Shown: piece after piece, positions 10,072-19,148 of the stretch
How the letters are laid out: each line of letters starts with the position of its first letter
Position numbering within the stretch: position 1 is the first letter of the stretch
Assembly: GCA_963697355.1 (NCBI GenBank)
Contig: CAVONV010000032.1
Location: 310,001-374,000 of the forward strand
Direction of reading: 5' to 3'
From: CAVONV01 sp963697355
GTDB lineage: Bacteria > Acidobacteriota > Vicinamibacteria > Marinacidobacterales > DATDRI01
Length of the DNA: 64,000 nt
Position numbers and translations under genes: made by a program
Notes under the pieces: model-generated
The model's input: only the letters and a program-made list of their open reading frames with translations
Database searches by the model: none
Told to the model about the DNA's origin: nothing

Positions 10072-10977
10072 ATGTCACTTAAGAAAAAATGGACAGAGGA
10101 CGACATCACTGACCAATCCGGAAAGGTTGCCGTCGTCACAGGCGCCAACAGTGGGATCGGCTACGAGACGGCGCGATCTCTAGCGCAAAAAAAAGCCGTG
10201 GTGATCTTGGCGGTTCGGAATATGGAGGCTGGGACGTCAGCCCTCGAACGGATCAACAGCGAAACACCCACCCCAAAGTGTGAAGTCATGCGTCTGGATC
10301 TATCCAACTTGAAGTCGGTTCGTTCCTTTGCCGAGGCGTTTCGACGGAAGTACCAGAAACTGGATCGGCTCATCAACAATGCCGGCGTCATGATCCCTCC
10401 TTATTCCAAAACAGACGACGGCTTCGAGCTACAGTTCGGCACGAACCATCTAGGTCATTTTGCCTTGACCGGCTTGTTGTTGGACATGATCCTAAGAACG
10501 CCCGACTCGAGAATCGTCACCGTATCGAGCATGGCCCATCGGTACGGCGACATCACCTTTGATGACTTGAATCGGGAAGCCGAATACAAGCCCATGCCGA
10601 CCTATGGACAGAGCAAGCTTGCGAACTTGCTCTTCACCTACGAGCTACAACGCAAACTAGATGAGAAGAAAGCGGGTACGATCGCTGTGGCCGCCCACCC
10701 AGGATGGACCGCAACAGACCTACAACGACATTCAGGTCTCATCAATTTTCTCAATCGGTTCTTCGCACAAACGCCGCGTGAGGGGGCCTGGCCCACGTTG
10801 TACGCTGCTACTGAAGAAGACGTAAAGGGCTCCGACTACTTTGGGCCCGACGGATTCTATGAGATGAGAGGTCACCCGAGGAAGGTCGAATCCAACGACA
10901 AATCTCACGATGAAGCTGTGGCACGTCGATTGTGGAGCGTCTCGGAGGAGCTGACGGGTGTCAGGTATCCCTTGTGA
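10072..10977 (+). CDS. Short-chain dehydrogenase/reductase, retinol-dehydrogenase-like
   Basis: A 301-residue classical SDR. The cofactor loop is TGANSGIG, the structural motif is NNAG (in INNAGVM), the catalytic Ser is in VTVSSMAHRYG, and the YxxxK pair is YGQSK. The longer region after NHLGHFALTGLL and the HPGWTATDL motif match the retinol-dehydrogenase/WW-domain-oxidoreductase-like branch that is common in bacteria. Cofactor preference may be NADP, since an Arg follows the second strand (AVRNME). It has its own ribosome-binding site (GGAGAG) and no obvious operon partner. The substrate is unknown. Confidence 0.88.
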   Translation: MSLKKKWTEDDITDQSGKVAVVTGANSGIGYETARSLAQKKAVVILAVRNMEAGTSALERINSETPTPKCEVMRLDLSNLKSVRSFAEAFRRKYQKLDRLINNAGVMIPPYSKTDDGFELQFGTNHLGHFALTGLLLDMILRTPDSRIVTVSSMAHRYGDITFDDLNREAEYKPMPTYGQSKLANLLFTYELQRKLDEKKAGTIAVAAHPGWTATDLQRHSGLINFLNRFFAQTPREGAWPTLYAATEEDVKGSDYFGPDGFYEMRGHPRKVESNDKSHDEAVARRLWSVSEELTGVRYPL

Positions 10978-11201
10978 TTTGAATTGGGGGGAATAACGGC
11001 CGATCGAGACCGCACCACATGGAACCGACGTCGATACCGGGCTTCCGTATTGCTTCCTGCACCGCAACTCGGTTTTGCACCACGTGAACCATCCCTCGAC
11101 GGTTCTCGATTGAAAATGTATTGGGAACCTCGCTATGATAGGCGGCCTTGCACCCCCTCCTCGAGAGGGAAGGCAATTGAATTTGAAAAGAGGTATGACA
11201 G

Positions 11202-11612
11202 ATGGACGCTTCAGTCGAAAAGCAATTCGAAGAGCTTCGCGCCAATCATAAAGTGAGAATCGTCTCGGAAGAGGAAGACGGCACCGGTATCGATAATCTG
11301 CCAGGTGGAGTCTACGGTTTCACTTACTCGCCGGCGTCGGACAACTTTCCCTTGTTCGAGAAGAGAGCGCTCCGCAGCTACGAAGCTCACAAGCTAGGTG
11401 ACGGAACCGCAGTTCTCGTTGGCTTCATTACTGAAGGTGAATCGCTGCAAATGAGTGCGGGGCGAGAATCCGTGACCATCCACCTTTTCCCCGAGCCACA
11501 GGCGGATGCTACCCACCTCACGACCGTTCCCATGACGCGCGTCACGAGCCACAAGGAACACTCCCAGCGCGGCGACACCGGTCTCGAACTGGAGATAGGC
11601 CCCGTCAACTGA
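11202..11612 (+). CDS. Hypothetical protein, 136 aa
   Basis: I do not recognise this family. The protein is soluble-looking, acidic at the start (VSEEEDGTGIDNL) and rich in beta-type stretches such as YGFTYSPASDNFPLF. It has no signal peptide or membrane segment. It is preceded by a purine-rich AAAAGAGG and starts with ATG at 11202. It stands alone between an SDR gene and the secreted metalloprotease. Confidence 0.6.
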   Translation: MDASVEKQFEELRANHKVRIVSEEEDGTGIDNLPGGVYGFTYSPASDNFPLFEKRALRSYEAHKLGDGTAVLVGFITEGESLQMSAGRESVTIHLFPEPQADATHLTTVPMTRVTSHKEHSQRGDTGLELEIGPVN

Positions 11613-11812
11613 AGACCGAATGGAGGGGTGTTCGCGTTTGGGCGGCGCCTCCAACACCTACGCCACGCACGCGAGTTCTTTCCCGCAAGCAAAACTTGTA
11701 GTAAGGTAGAATCTCCAAGTTTCAGATGGGGATAGGTTGTGCGAGAAAGTCATACCTATCGATCTACATCGATACGACTGAGTCGTCGTCATTTGGACGC
11801 GAGGAGGATGTC

Positions 11813-13285
11813 ATGAGAGAAGTCAGAGCGCCGGCGCTCTCCTGCGAACGTGCCATGAGGCAGCCCAGGCCCTACCGGAGAGCTCTTATTGTTACGGTAG
11901 GCATCTGGACCGCGCTGATTGCGGTTTCAGCAACAGCTCAAACTATCCCCGATCTCTATCGTTTTGTCGACGGACGGGCGACGCCAAGGATGTTCTCACC
12001 CACCGTGATGGGGGCACGGCAGATCGCATTGAACGCCGACGCGCTGGAGGCAGCAGAGGCCATTGGCCTTCGTTTTCTGGATGACGCCAGGTACGTCGCT
12101 CGACGGACCCAGCTAGAGCAACGCGGCCCGAATGACCTAACTTGGCGCGGCCGACTCGAACAAACGTCCAGTGGGAGGGTGGTTCTGACACTAAAGAACG
12201 ACCTGGTTATGGGATTGATCTACGCTCCGGACGGAATCTACCAGTTGGACCTCCTTGCGGACGGTGGACAGGTGCTGACACAACTTGACCAGAGTGAGTT
12301 TCCCGAGTGTGCCGGCGGCATTGAGCCGCTCGTCCAGGCAGGAGACACCCACGGTGAAGACGTCGCTCCCAGCGGAGACACAGCCAGCCGCATCGACGTC
12401 ATGGTTGTCTATACTCCTCAAGCTCGCGATGCCGCAGGAGGTGTTGCAGCGATCGAAGCGACGGCGCAGGCTGCGGTGGATATCGCCAACACCGCCTTCA
12501 TGGATAGCAACATGGTGGCGCGATACAACCTCGTCCACACGGCTTTGGCCAACCACAACGATTCCGGTGACCTGTATACGGATCTACCATGGGTGGCTAA
12601 TGATGCGGGAGTCGCAACATTGAGGAATACGCATGCCGCAGACCTCGTTAGTTTGATCGTCGAAAATGGAGGCGGCTTCTGCGGGCTCGGTTACGTCATG
12701 AGGACTCCAGGGGCCTCATTCGAGTCTGCAGCCTTTCAAGTGACCGCGCGGACCTGCGCCGTCGGTAACTTGAGTTGGGCTCACGAACATGGCCACAACA
12801 TCGGCATGGAGCACGACCCTGCCAACGGCCCTTTGCCGGCCGATGCTTCCTACCCGTGGTCGTTCGGCCACTTCATTGACGGTTCCTACCGAACCGTGAT
12901 GTCGTATTCGAATCAATGCACGCTCGGTTGCACACGAGTCGCTCATTTTTCCAATCCTTCCGTGACCCATCTCAGCGCCCCCACGGGCATCGCTGACGCT
13001 AGAGACAACCATCGCACCGGAAATCTAACGGGAGATATCGTCTCCAATTTCCGTCAGCAACTCTGCAGTGGGACCGCAGATCTCGTTCTGCAGAACCAGA
13101 GCGTAACAACGACCCAGGTTTATGAGGCTTGCGACTCCATTACTGCAGGGCCGAGTTTCTCCATCGTCAGCCCCGCGAACGTGACTTTTCGCGCGGGCCA
13201 GTCGATCGTTTTGAGAAACGGTTTTTCTGTCGGTTCGGGCGCATCGTTTGCTGCGGAAATTGATCCGTCGGTAGGTTCGGACTGA
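11813..13285 (+). CDS. Secreted metzincin metallopeptidase, reprolysin-like (M12B)
   Basis: The start at 11813 has GAGGAGG five bases upstream and gives a signal peptide (ALIVTVGIWTALIAVSATAQ). Around residue 323 is the zinc site AHEHGHNIGMEHDP, an HExxHxxGxxHD motif, followed by the Met-turn in TVMSYSNQC; together these define a metzincin. The region between the signal and the catalytic domain (about 200 residues) is probably a propeptide. The last roughly 65 residues contain ITAGPSFSIVSPANVTF and AGQSIVLRNGFSVGSG, a small beta-repeat domain often found at the C terminus of secreted proteins in Bacteroidota and related groups. It is expected to be exported and to degrade peptides outside the inner membrane. 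Confidence 0.87.
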   Translation: MREVRAPALSCERAMRQPRPYRRALIVTVGIWTALIAVSATAQTIPDLYRFVDGRATPRMFSPTVMGARQIALNADALEAAEAIGLRFLDDARYVARRTQLEQRGPNDLTWRGRLEQTSSGRVVLTLKNDLVMGLIYAPDGIYQLDLLADGGQVLTQLDQSEFPECAGGIEPLVQAGDTHGEDVAPSGDTASRIDVMVVYTPQARDAAGGVAAIEATAQAAVDIANTAFMDSNMVARYNLVHTALANHNDSGDLYTDLPWVANDAGVATLRNTHAADLVSLIVENGGGFCGLGYVMRTPGASFESAAFQVTARTCAVGNLSWAHEHGHNIGMEHDPANGPLPADASYPWSFGHFIDGSYRTVMSYSNQCTLGCTRVAHFSNPSVTHLSAPTGIADARDNHRTGNLTGDIVSNFRQQLCSGTADLVLQNQSVTTTQVYEACDSITAGPSFSIVSPANVTFRAGQSIVLRNGFSVGSGASFAAEIDPSVGSD

Positions 13286-13360
13286 GTATGGCGTGGCCCA
13301 GCTCAGGGCAAGACCGAAACTTCTTCCTGTACCCTGTCGCTTGGCGGACGGGGTAGCCGA

Positions 13361-14725
13361 TCATTGCCCGGGATCGGCGGACGCTTTACGAGACTGCTTC
13401 ATGAGCGCTAGGAGCTCATCGACTTCTTTGGGTGAAGCCTCCGTCAACGAAACGGCATCGCCTTCAGTCACGAGAACCGTGTCTTCGACTCTCACATGAA
13501 GGTGCTTTTCCTTGATCTCGATAATAGGCTCCACGGCAATCACCATCCCAGGCTCCAAAGGAAGCGAAGCATCTCCCACGTCGTGGACCGCCATTCCCAC
13601 AAAGTGACCGGCGCTGGGGGCACTTTGATCTTCGAACCCGTGTTTCTTGTAGATCTCTTTGGTGATCTCCCGGATCCCTTCTCGTGTGGCGCCGGTTCGC
13701 ATCTCAGCCGTAATGGTCTTCAGAGCCTCGAGGGCACAACGATAGGCACGAAGCTGCAACTCATCGAATTTGGCGGACACCGGCCACGTCCGGGTGATGT
13801 CGATGATCATGTAATCGAGTGAGCCTCCGTAGTCCATCACGACCATTTCACCCGCCTTCACTTGACGTCCGCTGTCGCGGTAGTGCCAGATGTTTCCGTT
13901 CGGTCCCGACCCCACAATGGCCGCGTAGCCAGCCCGCTGCACGCCGTTCCGAAGGTGGTGGTACGTGGCCTCAGCCTCGATCTCGTACTCGAAGACACCA
14001 GGCTTGGTCACCGCAATCGCTCGGTTGATGGCCTCGGCGGCGATCACACCGTTATGCTTCAGAATCTCGATCTCACGCGCCGTTTTTATCATGCGCAAGC
14101 GATCCATGTGAGGACTCACGTCTTTGAGCTCGTAGGCGGGAAAATAGCGACGAAGCATCTCCACGCGGAAGGCGTCTTCAGAAGGACGCGCCGACCAAAG
14201 ACTCATGTACTGACGTGCGAGATTCACCGCCTTGTTACCTCGGCTTTGACTGATCTCGTCGCGCTCGGACAAACGAACCCAGAGGGTTTGTGTTGCGCTG
14301 TAGTTCCTCTTTCGCGCAAGGAACTCATTGAGCGTCTGTAGGGGCTCAATGGACTCGAAGCCCCTCGCTTCCGCGGCTTTGGGGTCTTCCAACCAATTCG
14401 TACCGTCGGAACGGATCTCACGGGGGCCTTGCTTTGGGAGGAAAAGATGAGCTTTCTTGGTCCCGACGTCCATCACCAAGACGGCGTTGAGGTCTTCGTT
14501 TCCCGTGAGGTAGTAAAAATCGTTGTCTTGATGAAACCGAGCGGCGAGGGCCGGCATGGTGCCCCCAAACATGAGTATGGTTCCTTCTCCCAACCGCTCA
14601 CAAAGCGCCTCTCGCCGGGCTGTGAACTCCTCCGGCGGATAGCCAAAACGTTCCGCTTCGACCGGCAAACTGGAACTCACCAAAAGAATTGCGATATGGA
14701 CACACAACCACATCTTGGTCTTCAT
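13361..14725 (-). CDS. Xaa-Pro aminopeptidase (M24B), exported
   Basis: This is the first of three M24 genes here. It has a signal peptide (MKTKMWLCVHIAILLVSSS) and an N-terminal AMP_N domain (EEFTARREAL, GTILMFGG). The C-terminal pita-bread domain keeps all five metal ligands: two Asp in VVMDYGG and IIDITRTWP, His in SAGHFVGMAVHDVG, Glu in VIAVEPII and Glu in VRVEDTVLV. It should remove N-terminal residues before proline using Mn or similar ions. The start chosen is the Met just before the signal peptide; an upstream in-frame ATG exists at 14746. It lies about 170 bases downstream of a second M24 gene on the same strand, with repeats between them. Confidence 0.9.
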   Translation of the reverse strand: MKTKMWLCVHIAILLVSSSLPVEAERFGYPPEEFTARREALCERLGEGTILMFGGTMPALAARFHQDNDFYYLTGNEDLNAVLVMDVGTKKAHLFLPKQGPREIRSDGTNWLEDPKAAEARGFESIEPLQTLNEFLARKRNYSATQTLWVRLSERDEISQSRGNKAVNLARQYMSLWSARPSEDAFRVEMLRRYFPAYELKDVSPHMDRLRMIKTAREIEILKHNGVIAAEAINRAIAVTKPGVFEYEIEAEATYHHLRNGVQRAGYAAIVGSGPNGNIWHYRDSGRQVKAGEMVVMDYGGSLDYMIIDITRTWPVSAKFDELQLRAYRCALEALKTITAEMRTGATREGIREITKEIYKKHGFEDQSAPSAGHFVGMAVHDVGDASLPLEPGMVIAVEPIIEIKEKHLHVRVEDTVLVTEGDAVSLTEASPKEVDELLALMKQSRKASADPGQ

Positions 14726-14763
14726 CGTTGACCCTCGGCATTCCAAAGGATAGAGATACGTCT

Positions 14764-14900
14764 TAGTTCACTGCTAACTGATAACTGACAACTGTTACTG
14801 GTCACCCGCCTTCGCTCGCAGGGTGATTCTGTAAGCTTCGGCGGGTCCGCCAACGCCTTGGCTTAGGCGGACTGGAAACTGACAACAAATTACTGACTAC
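14764..14900. repeat. Heptad AACTGA repeats and inverted repeat between M24 genes
   Basis: Three tandem heptads (TAACTGA, TAACTGA, CAACTGT) at 14775-14795 are followed by an imperfect stem (GTCCGCC with GGCGGAC) near 14848-14875. A second group of ACTGAC/ACTACTG units then runs to 14900. Low-complexity AACTGACAACTG tracts of this kind occur between genes in other bacterial genomes. There is no coding potential here. Confidence 0.5.
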
Positions 14901-16360
14901 TGCTGGCCATCGGTAGACGTCGTTGACATGCGTTTCTTCCAAAGCCTTTCAGCAAAACCCTCTTCGGCCATCACCTTCTCGATGTCCTCGATCTCGATGG
15001 GCACGAACTCCGACAGATTTTCGTAGCCGGTCTCGGTGATCAACAACGTATCCTCACAGCGAATGTAAACCATGTCTTCCGGGATCCGCATCGCAGGCTC
15101 GATAGTGAAGACCATGCCCGGTTGGTAGACATCGAACGCCACGCCCACATCATGAACTTCCATGCCCACCCAGTGTCCCAAGCGGCTCCCATTGCTGTCA
15201 CGGAATCCATCGATGAACCGCGTTGCTGCCGCCTTGATTTTGGGTCGGGCGAAGTTGTAGGAGGCGAAGACCTCGTCCATCTTCTTTACAGCATCCTTCG
15301 TGATCTCAGCCGCGGAGGCATGTGGTCGTATCGAAGTCATGAGTGCCTGATAAAGACTCAAATAGATGGTGTAGAGCTCTCTTTGCTCTGAGCTGAACTT
15401 GCCGTTAGCGGGGAACATCCGCGTCACATCGGAGGAATAGTACTTGTAGTCCGGTCCCCAATCCCAAAGCACGAGATCTCCATCTTCGAGCCGACTTTGA
15501 GAGGCGTGGTAATGAGGATAATGCGCATTCTTTCCGGAGGCGATCAACGAGAAGTAGGCATTGCCTTGCGAGTTGTGGCGCTTGAACACATAATCGCCGA
15601 CGGCCTCGAGCTCGTATTCGTACATACCGACCGCCGCGGAGCGCATGCCCTCGATGATGGCCGCCCCCGAAATCCTAGATGCTTCGCGGATCAGAGCGAT
15701 CTCACGAGGACTCTTGAACAACCGCATTTCGTCAAGGATGGGATCTAGATTTCGAATTTCCGCTTGCGGCACCACGGAGCGTATCCTCGCGATGAAAGCC
15801 GCCTCCCGCGATTGTCGTCCATCCCAAGGATCGGCAGCCGAAGCGGCGGCATGGTTCGTCGTGTAGCCCGGAGTCGCGGCTCCCAAGGCTTCGGGCCGAA
15901 ACGGTGTGTAAATGACTCTCCCCTCTTGGCCCACACGACTCAGTGCTTCACCAAATTGTTCCCGTGGCAGGACCATCTCTATGCCGGTGAGGTCGGCGGC
16001 CTCGTCTCCCGGCACCAGTACCGGCCCTTCAGAACGCTCGTGCCGCTCATTTCGAGGAAACACAAAAAGCGTCGAGCTCTTGGCGCGTCCGTCTATAAGG
16101 AGAATGGCTCTCGGTACTTCGACTCCGGAGAGGTAGAAAAACTGGTTGTTCTGCCTGAACTTGACGTAGCCGGCATACTCGGTGGTGCCCTGGATGAGAA
16201 CCACTGCATCACCGATTTGTTCCAATACCCGGGCGCGTCGTTCCGCAAACTCCTCTTTGGGAAAGGCATCGGTAAAGAGCGGTGGTTGGGCAACCACGAC
16301 CTTTGCCCATGAAACCCATAGTAGGAGACAAACCAACTGGCGTGAGGTCTTTCGAATCAC
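14897..16360 (-). CDS. Xaa-Pro aminopeptidase (M24B), exported, second copy
   Basis: A GTG at 16360 follows GAGGAGGGG at a good distance and gives a signal peptide (LVCLLLWVSWAKVVVAQ); an upstream ATG at 16456 has no such site. AMP_N comes first (EEFAERRARVLEQIG), then a pita-bread domain with all five ligands: Asp in LVLWDWG, Asp in SSDVTRMFP, His in GHWVGMEVHDVG, Glu in FTIEPAM and Glu in IRCEDTLLI. Proline-specific exopeptidase activity in the periplasm is expected. With the downstream M24 gene and the upstream M28 gene it forms a peptide-degrading set on the minus strand. Confidence 0.9.
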   Translation of the reverse strand: MIRKTSRQLVCLLLWVSWAKVVVAQPPLFTDAFPKEEFAERRARVLEQIGDAVVLIQGTTEYAGYVKFRQNNQFFYLSGVEVPRAILLIDGRAKSSTLFVFPRNERHERSEGPVLVPGDEAADLTGIEMVLPREQFGEALSRVGQEGRVIYTPFRPEALGAATPGYTTNHAAASAADPWDGRQSREAAFIARIRSVVPQAEIRNLDPILDEMRLFKSPREIALIREASRISGAAIIEGMRSAAVGMYEYELEAVGDYVFKRHNSQGNAYFSLIASGKNAHYPHYHASQSRLEDGDLVLWDWGPDYKYYSSDVTRMFPANGKFSSEQRELYTIYLSLYQALMTSIRPHASAAEITKDAVKKMDEVFASYNFARPKIKAAATRFIDGFRDSNGSRLGHWVGMEVHDVGVAFDVYQPGMVFTIEPAMRIPEDMVYIRCEDTLLITETGYENLSEFVPIEIEDIEKVMAEEGFAERLWKKRMSTTSTDGQQ

Positions 16361-16381
16361 GTTCCCCTCCTCACAAATGTG

Positions 16382-16420
16382 GACATGGGGCCTGACCGTC
16401 TGACCTTTGTCTGACCCCAA
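16382..16420. repeat. Degenerate GGGCCTGACC / TCTGACCCC motif
   Basis: This short region upstream of the second M24 gene carries GGGGCCTGACC at 16387-16397 and GTCTGACCCC at 16409-16418. Both are related to the motif at 2828-2846. Together they look like a worn copy of a dispersed palindromic element. Confidence is limited because no mobilising transposase is present. Confidence 0.3.
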
Positions 16421-16545
16421 CGTTGACAGTGTTGACGTTTGAGATCGGGCGGTCAAACCCGTTCAGGCCACCTGATCGCAAACGTCAGCCGGCTGCGCTC
16501 TGCGCCGTCCGGTCTTTGCCTTTATTCTCCAAGATTTCAAGTTGT

Positions 16546-18691
16546 TCAATTCGTCGCAGCCGACTTCAATGTGATTGCGCCGGCCTCCACGGTTGCATCG
16601 AGGAGCCCCACGACATCTTCGAGACTCACGGGTCCGTAGTACCACTCACCGTGGGCCAACGATTCCGCGCGCACCGCTTTGTAGATATCGTAGTAGCTCC
16701 TATCGCCGTCGACGAAGTTATAGACCTCGTCGCTCATGTGCCGCCAAATCTTACTGCTGAAATCAACCTCGTTGCGCTTGGCGAAGTAGGCATCGACGCT
16801 ATCAATATTGGCCGGCACTTTCTTATCGGCAGCCGCTTCGGCCGACGTCATTTGGATCTTTCCGAGTGCCTTACCATGCAGATTCTCGTAAGTCTCGTTC
16901 AAGACGGCCACCATTTCCCCCTTCTTGGATTGCAGACGATCCAAGTAGGAATCGATGCTTTTTTCCGCCTTCGCCTCGCCCGCCGCGAAAACACGAATGG
17001 ACTCGAGCGCACGCGCCTCGCGCTCTATACCCTGCTCCACCACGATATGGGCATCCTTCCCACCGTCTTGGGTCCCTTCATCCAACAAGCGTATGGCAAC
17101 GGCGAGGTCGTTACCGAGTCGCCGGCAGCCGTGAGCGTAGGTCTCACCAGCAAAGAGTTGTACGTCATCTTCTGAAGAAGCGAGGATAAAGGACAGGGCG
17201 CTCACGATGAAATTGTTGCGGGCCATCTGAGTCTGGTCGACGTTGAACAAGTCGTCGTCGCTCGAATGGATGAGCTCATCGTCCATGTTAATCAAGCTGA
17301 CGGCGGGAACTCCGATGATACCTTCCACGAAGACCCGGTGATCGGATGAGTCGAAATAGGGAACCAACATCGCGTGGAATCCCTCACGGGTCCCTTGCGT
17401 CGAGTAGATCGCCTTTTTGTTGCCCGTCGGCCATGGTTGGCCCCTGTGAGCGGAAAGGTAGTAGGTATTGGTCTGAATGACGTAGGTGCCAATGCTCTCG
17501 AGCAACGTATCGAGGTAGGAAGTACGGGAGTGGGGATTGTAGATGAGACGCTGGATTCGATCGCCAATCGACTGTTTGGCCCCCACCATGTCCTGATTGA
17601 TATTGGCGAGCATGACCTCACGCTCGTCGGGGTGGTCACTCAAGAACCGGTATTCAGAGTAGATTTCGTCCGCCCACCAGAAGCGAATGTCGCGCAAGGG
17701 TCGCTCCATCTTCCCCTCGCGTATCAATTTGGTGTAGACACGGGCCATCTCCAGCATGTTGCCCATACCGCTCGCGTCGTCGTTTGACGAGGTCGCTTCT
17801 TCTTGAATGTGCGATGTGAGCACGATTTGCTGATCGTGATACTTGCTCCCTCGAATCCAGCCTTCCACGAAGCCGGTTCGCGCAGGCTCTTCACTGAAGT
17901 CGGTATCGACTTTTGCCTTGACGACGATGCGCCCACCCTTGGTTTTCTTGCCCGTACGGAACAAATCCTGTTCCCCATCCATCTCCAGAATGTGACGGAG
18001 CGTTTCCCCAGCTCGCGAGGAGAGGACAAAGGCAAATGTGCCCTTCTGATCTTCCGAGGGCCGGGGAATGCTGGCTCTGGCAATTTGATCGGGATGATCC
18101 CAGACGGCTCTTGCCGTTGTTCATGGGATAGGAAACGACCCCGACGGCACCTTTCTCCCACACCGCGTTTCTCACCGCCGCCCCCGGTTGACCGGACGTG
18201 AGGACGATCTTTCCGGCTACATCGAGACCTTCCAGAGCCTCCTCGGAGCCGTCGCCGATCCACACCAACTCCGCGGTGACGTCGGCGTCGTAGCTGTCGA
18301 TAGCGAGATAAAGCACGTGAGACCCGATGTCGGCCAGCTTCACCTCAACGGGCTCGACCATCCACAGCTCAGCCGAGCGAGCGTTGTAGGCCCGGCTCGA
18401 GTCCCTCGTCGGCTGCTCGATGAACTTCACATCTTCGAGACCCGCTTCTTTCGCCGCCTTCACCAGATAGTCGGCGGCCTCGAAGTACCCGTCCGACCCG
18501 CGCTCGCGAGCCCAATGGGAGAGCCACCGAACGTGCTCGTAGGCCCGATCACCCGAGATTTCGTTGATGAACATGCGGATCTCGTCTTGCGACAGGAACG
18601 GCGTTTCCTGGGCTGGAACCACTCGAGCGCGGCAAAACAGTGTGATAAAGCTCAACAGGAATATCCACGGGAGTTTCTTCATTCCACGCAC
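16546..18691 (-). CDS. M28 family metallopeptidase with PA domain, one frameshift
   Basis: The N-terminal part starts at 18691 (or the Met at 18682) with a signal peptide (LPWIFLLSFITLFCRARVVPA). A protease-associated region follows, with GLDVAGKIVLTSGQPGAAV and GAVGVVSYP. The frame breaks near 18098-18106; the other frame resumes with WDHPDQIARASIPRP and continues to 16546. The M28 zinc site is visible as VLTSHIQE plus SSNDDASGMGNMLEMAR, with a further acidic motif in WADEIYSEY. M28 enzymes are aminopeptidases or carboxypeptidases using two zinc ions. All conserved blocks are in order on both sides of the break, so a single-base error or recent mutation is likely. It sits upstream of the M24 genes. 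Confidence 0.8.
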
Positions 18692-19148
18692 GGTTCGTAC
18701 CTCCGTTGTGGCTGGCCAACTGGGAAGTCGGCAAGAAGTCTATGCCTTAGACGCGAGGAATTCAAGAACCCAAGAACTCGAGTACTCGAGAATTCAGAAA
18801 GTTCCTTCAGGGAAGCAAGTCAACGCAGGGCAGTCGACAAGGGTACAGTGACAGTGCGAGCCAGCGATGGACTTGACTGCAGGTTGCTGATTGCTCGTCA
18901 CTGCAGACCCCTCGACTGCCCGTGAAGACGAACGACGATAATACTAAGATGCAGGATGCCGCTTCGCGCGTTCTCTTCCGAATCCTCCATCCGTTCCTGT
19001 CTCATCTACGACGAAGCGACGGAGTGAGCGTATTGTTCGTTCAAGCAACAGAGGTAGAATGCCTCCCGTTCGCCGACCTAGAGACCAGAGACGTCGTGCC
19101 GCATTCATTCGATCAAGCACAACCAAACTCTCCCGGAAGGAGGCACTC
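18692..19148. other. Intergenic region with a perfect 14-bp palindrome
   Basis: This 457-base gap separates the divergent M28 and Tat-exported M24 genes. It contains the perfect palindrome CTCGAGTACTCGAG at 18777-18790 within a low-complexity AAGAACCCAAGAACTCGAG tract. Promoters for both genes probably lie here, but I see no convincing -35/-10 pair. Open frames in it look like chance ORFs. Confidence 0.5.

Noticed and set aside
14764..14900. CRISPR-like array from repeated AACTGA units
   Set aside because: Units are only 7 bases, without spacers of regular length, and no cas gene is present.
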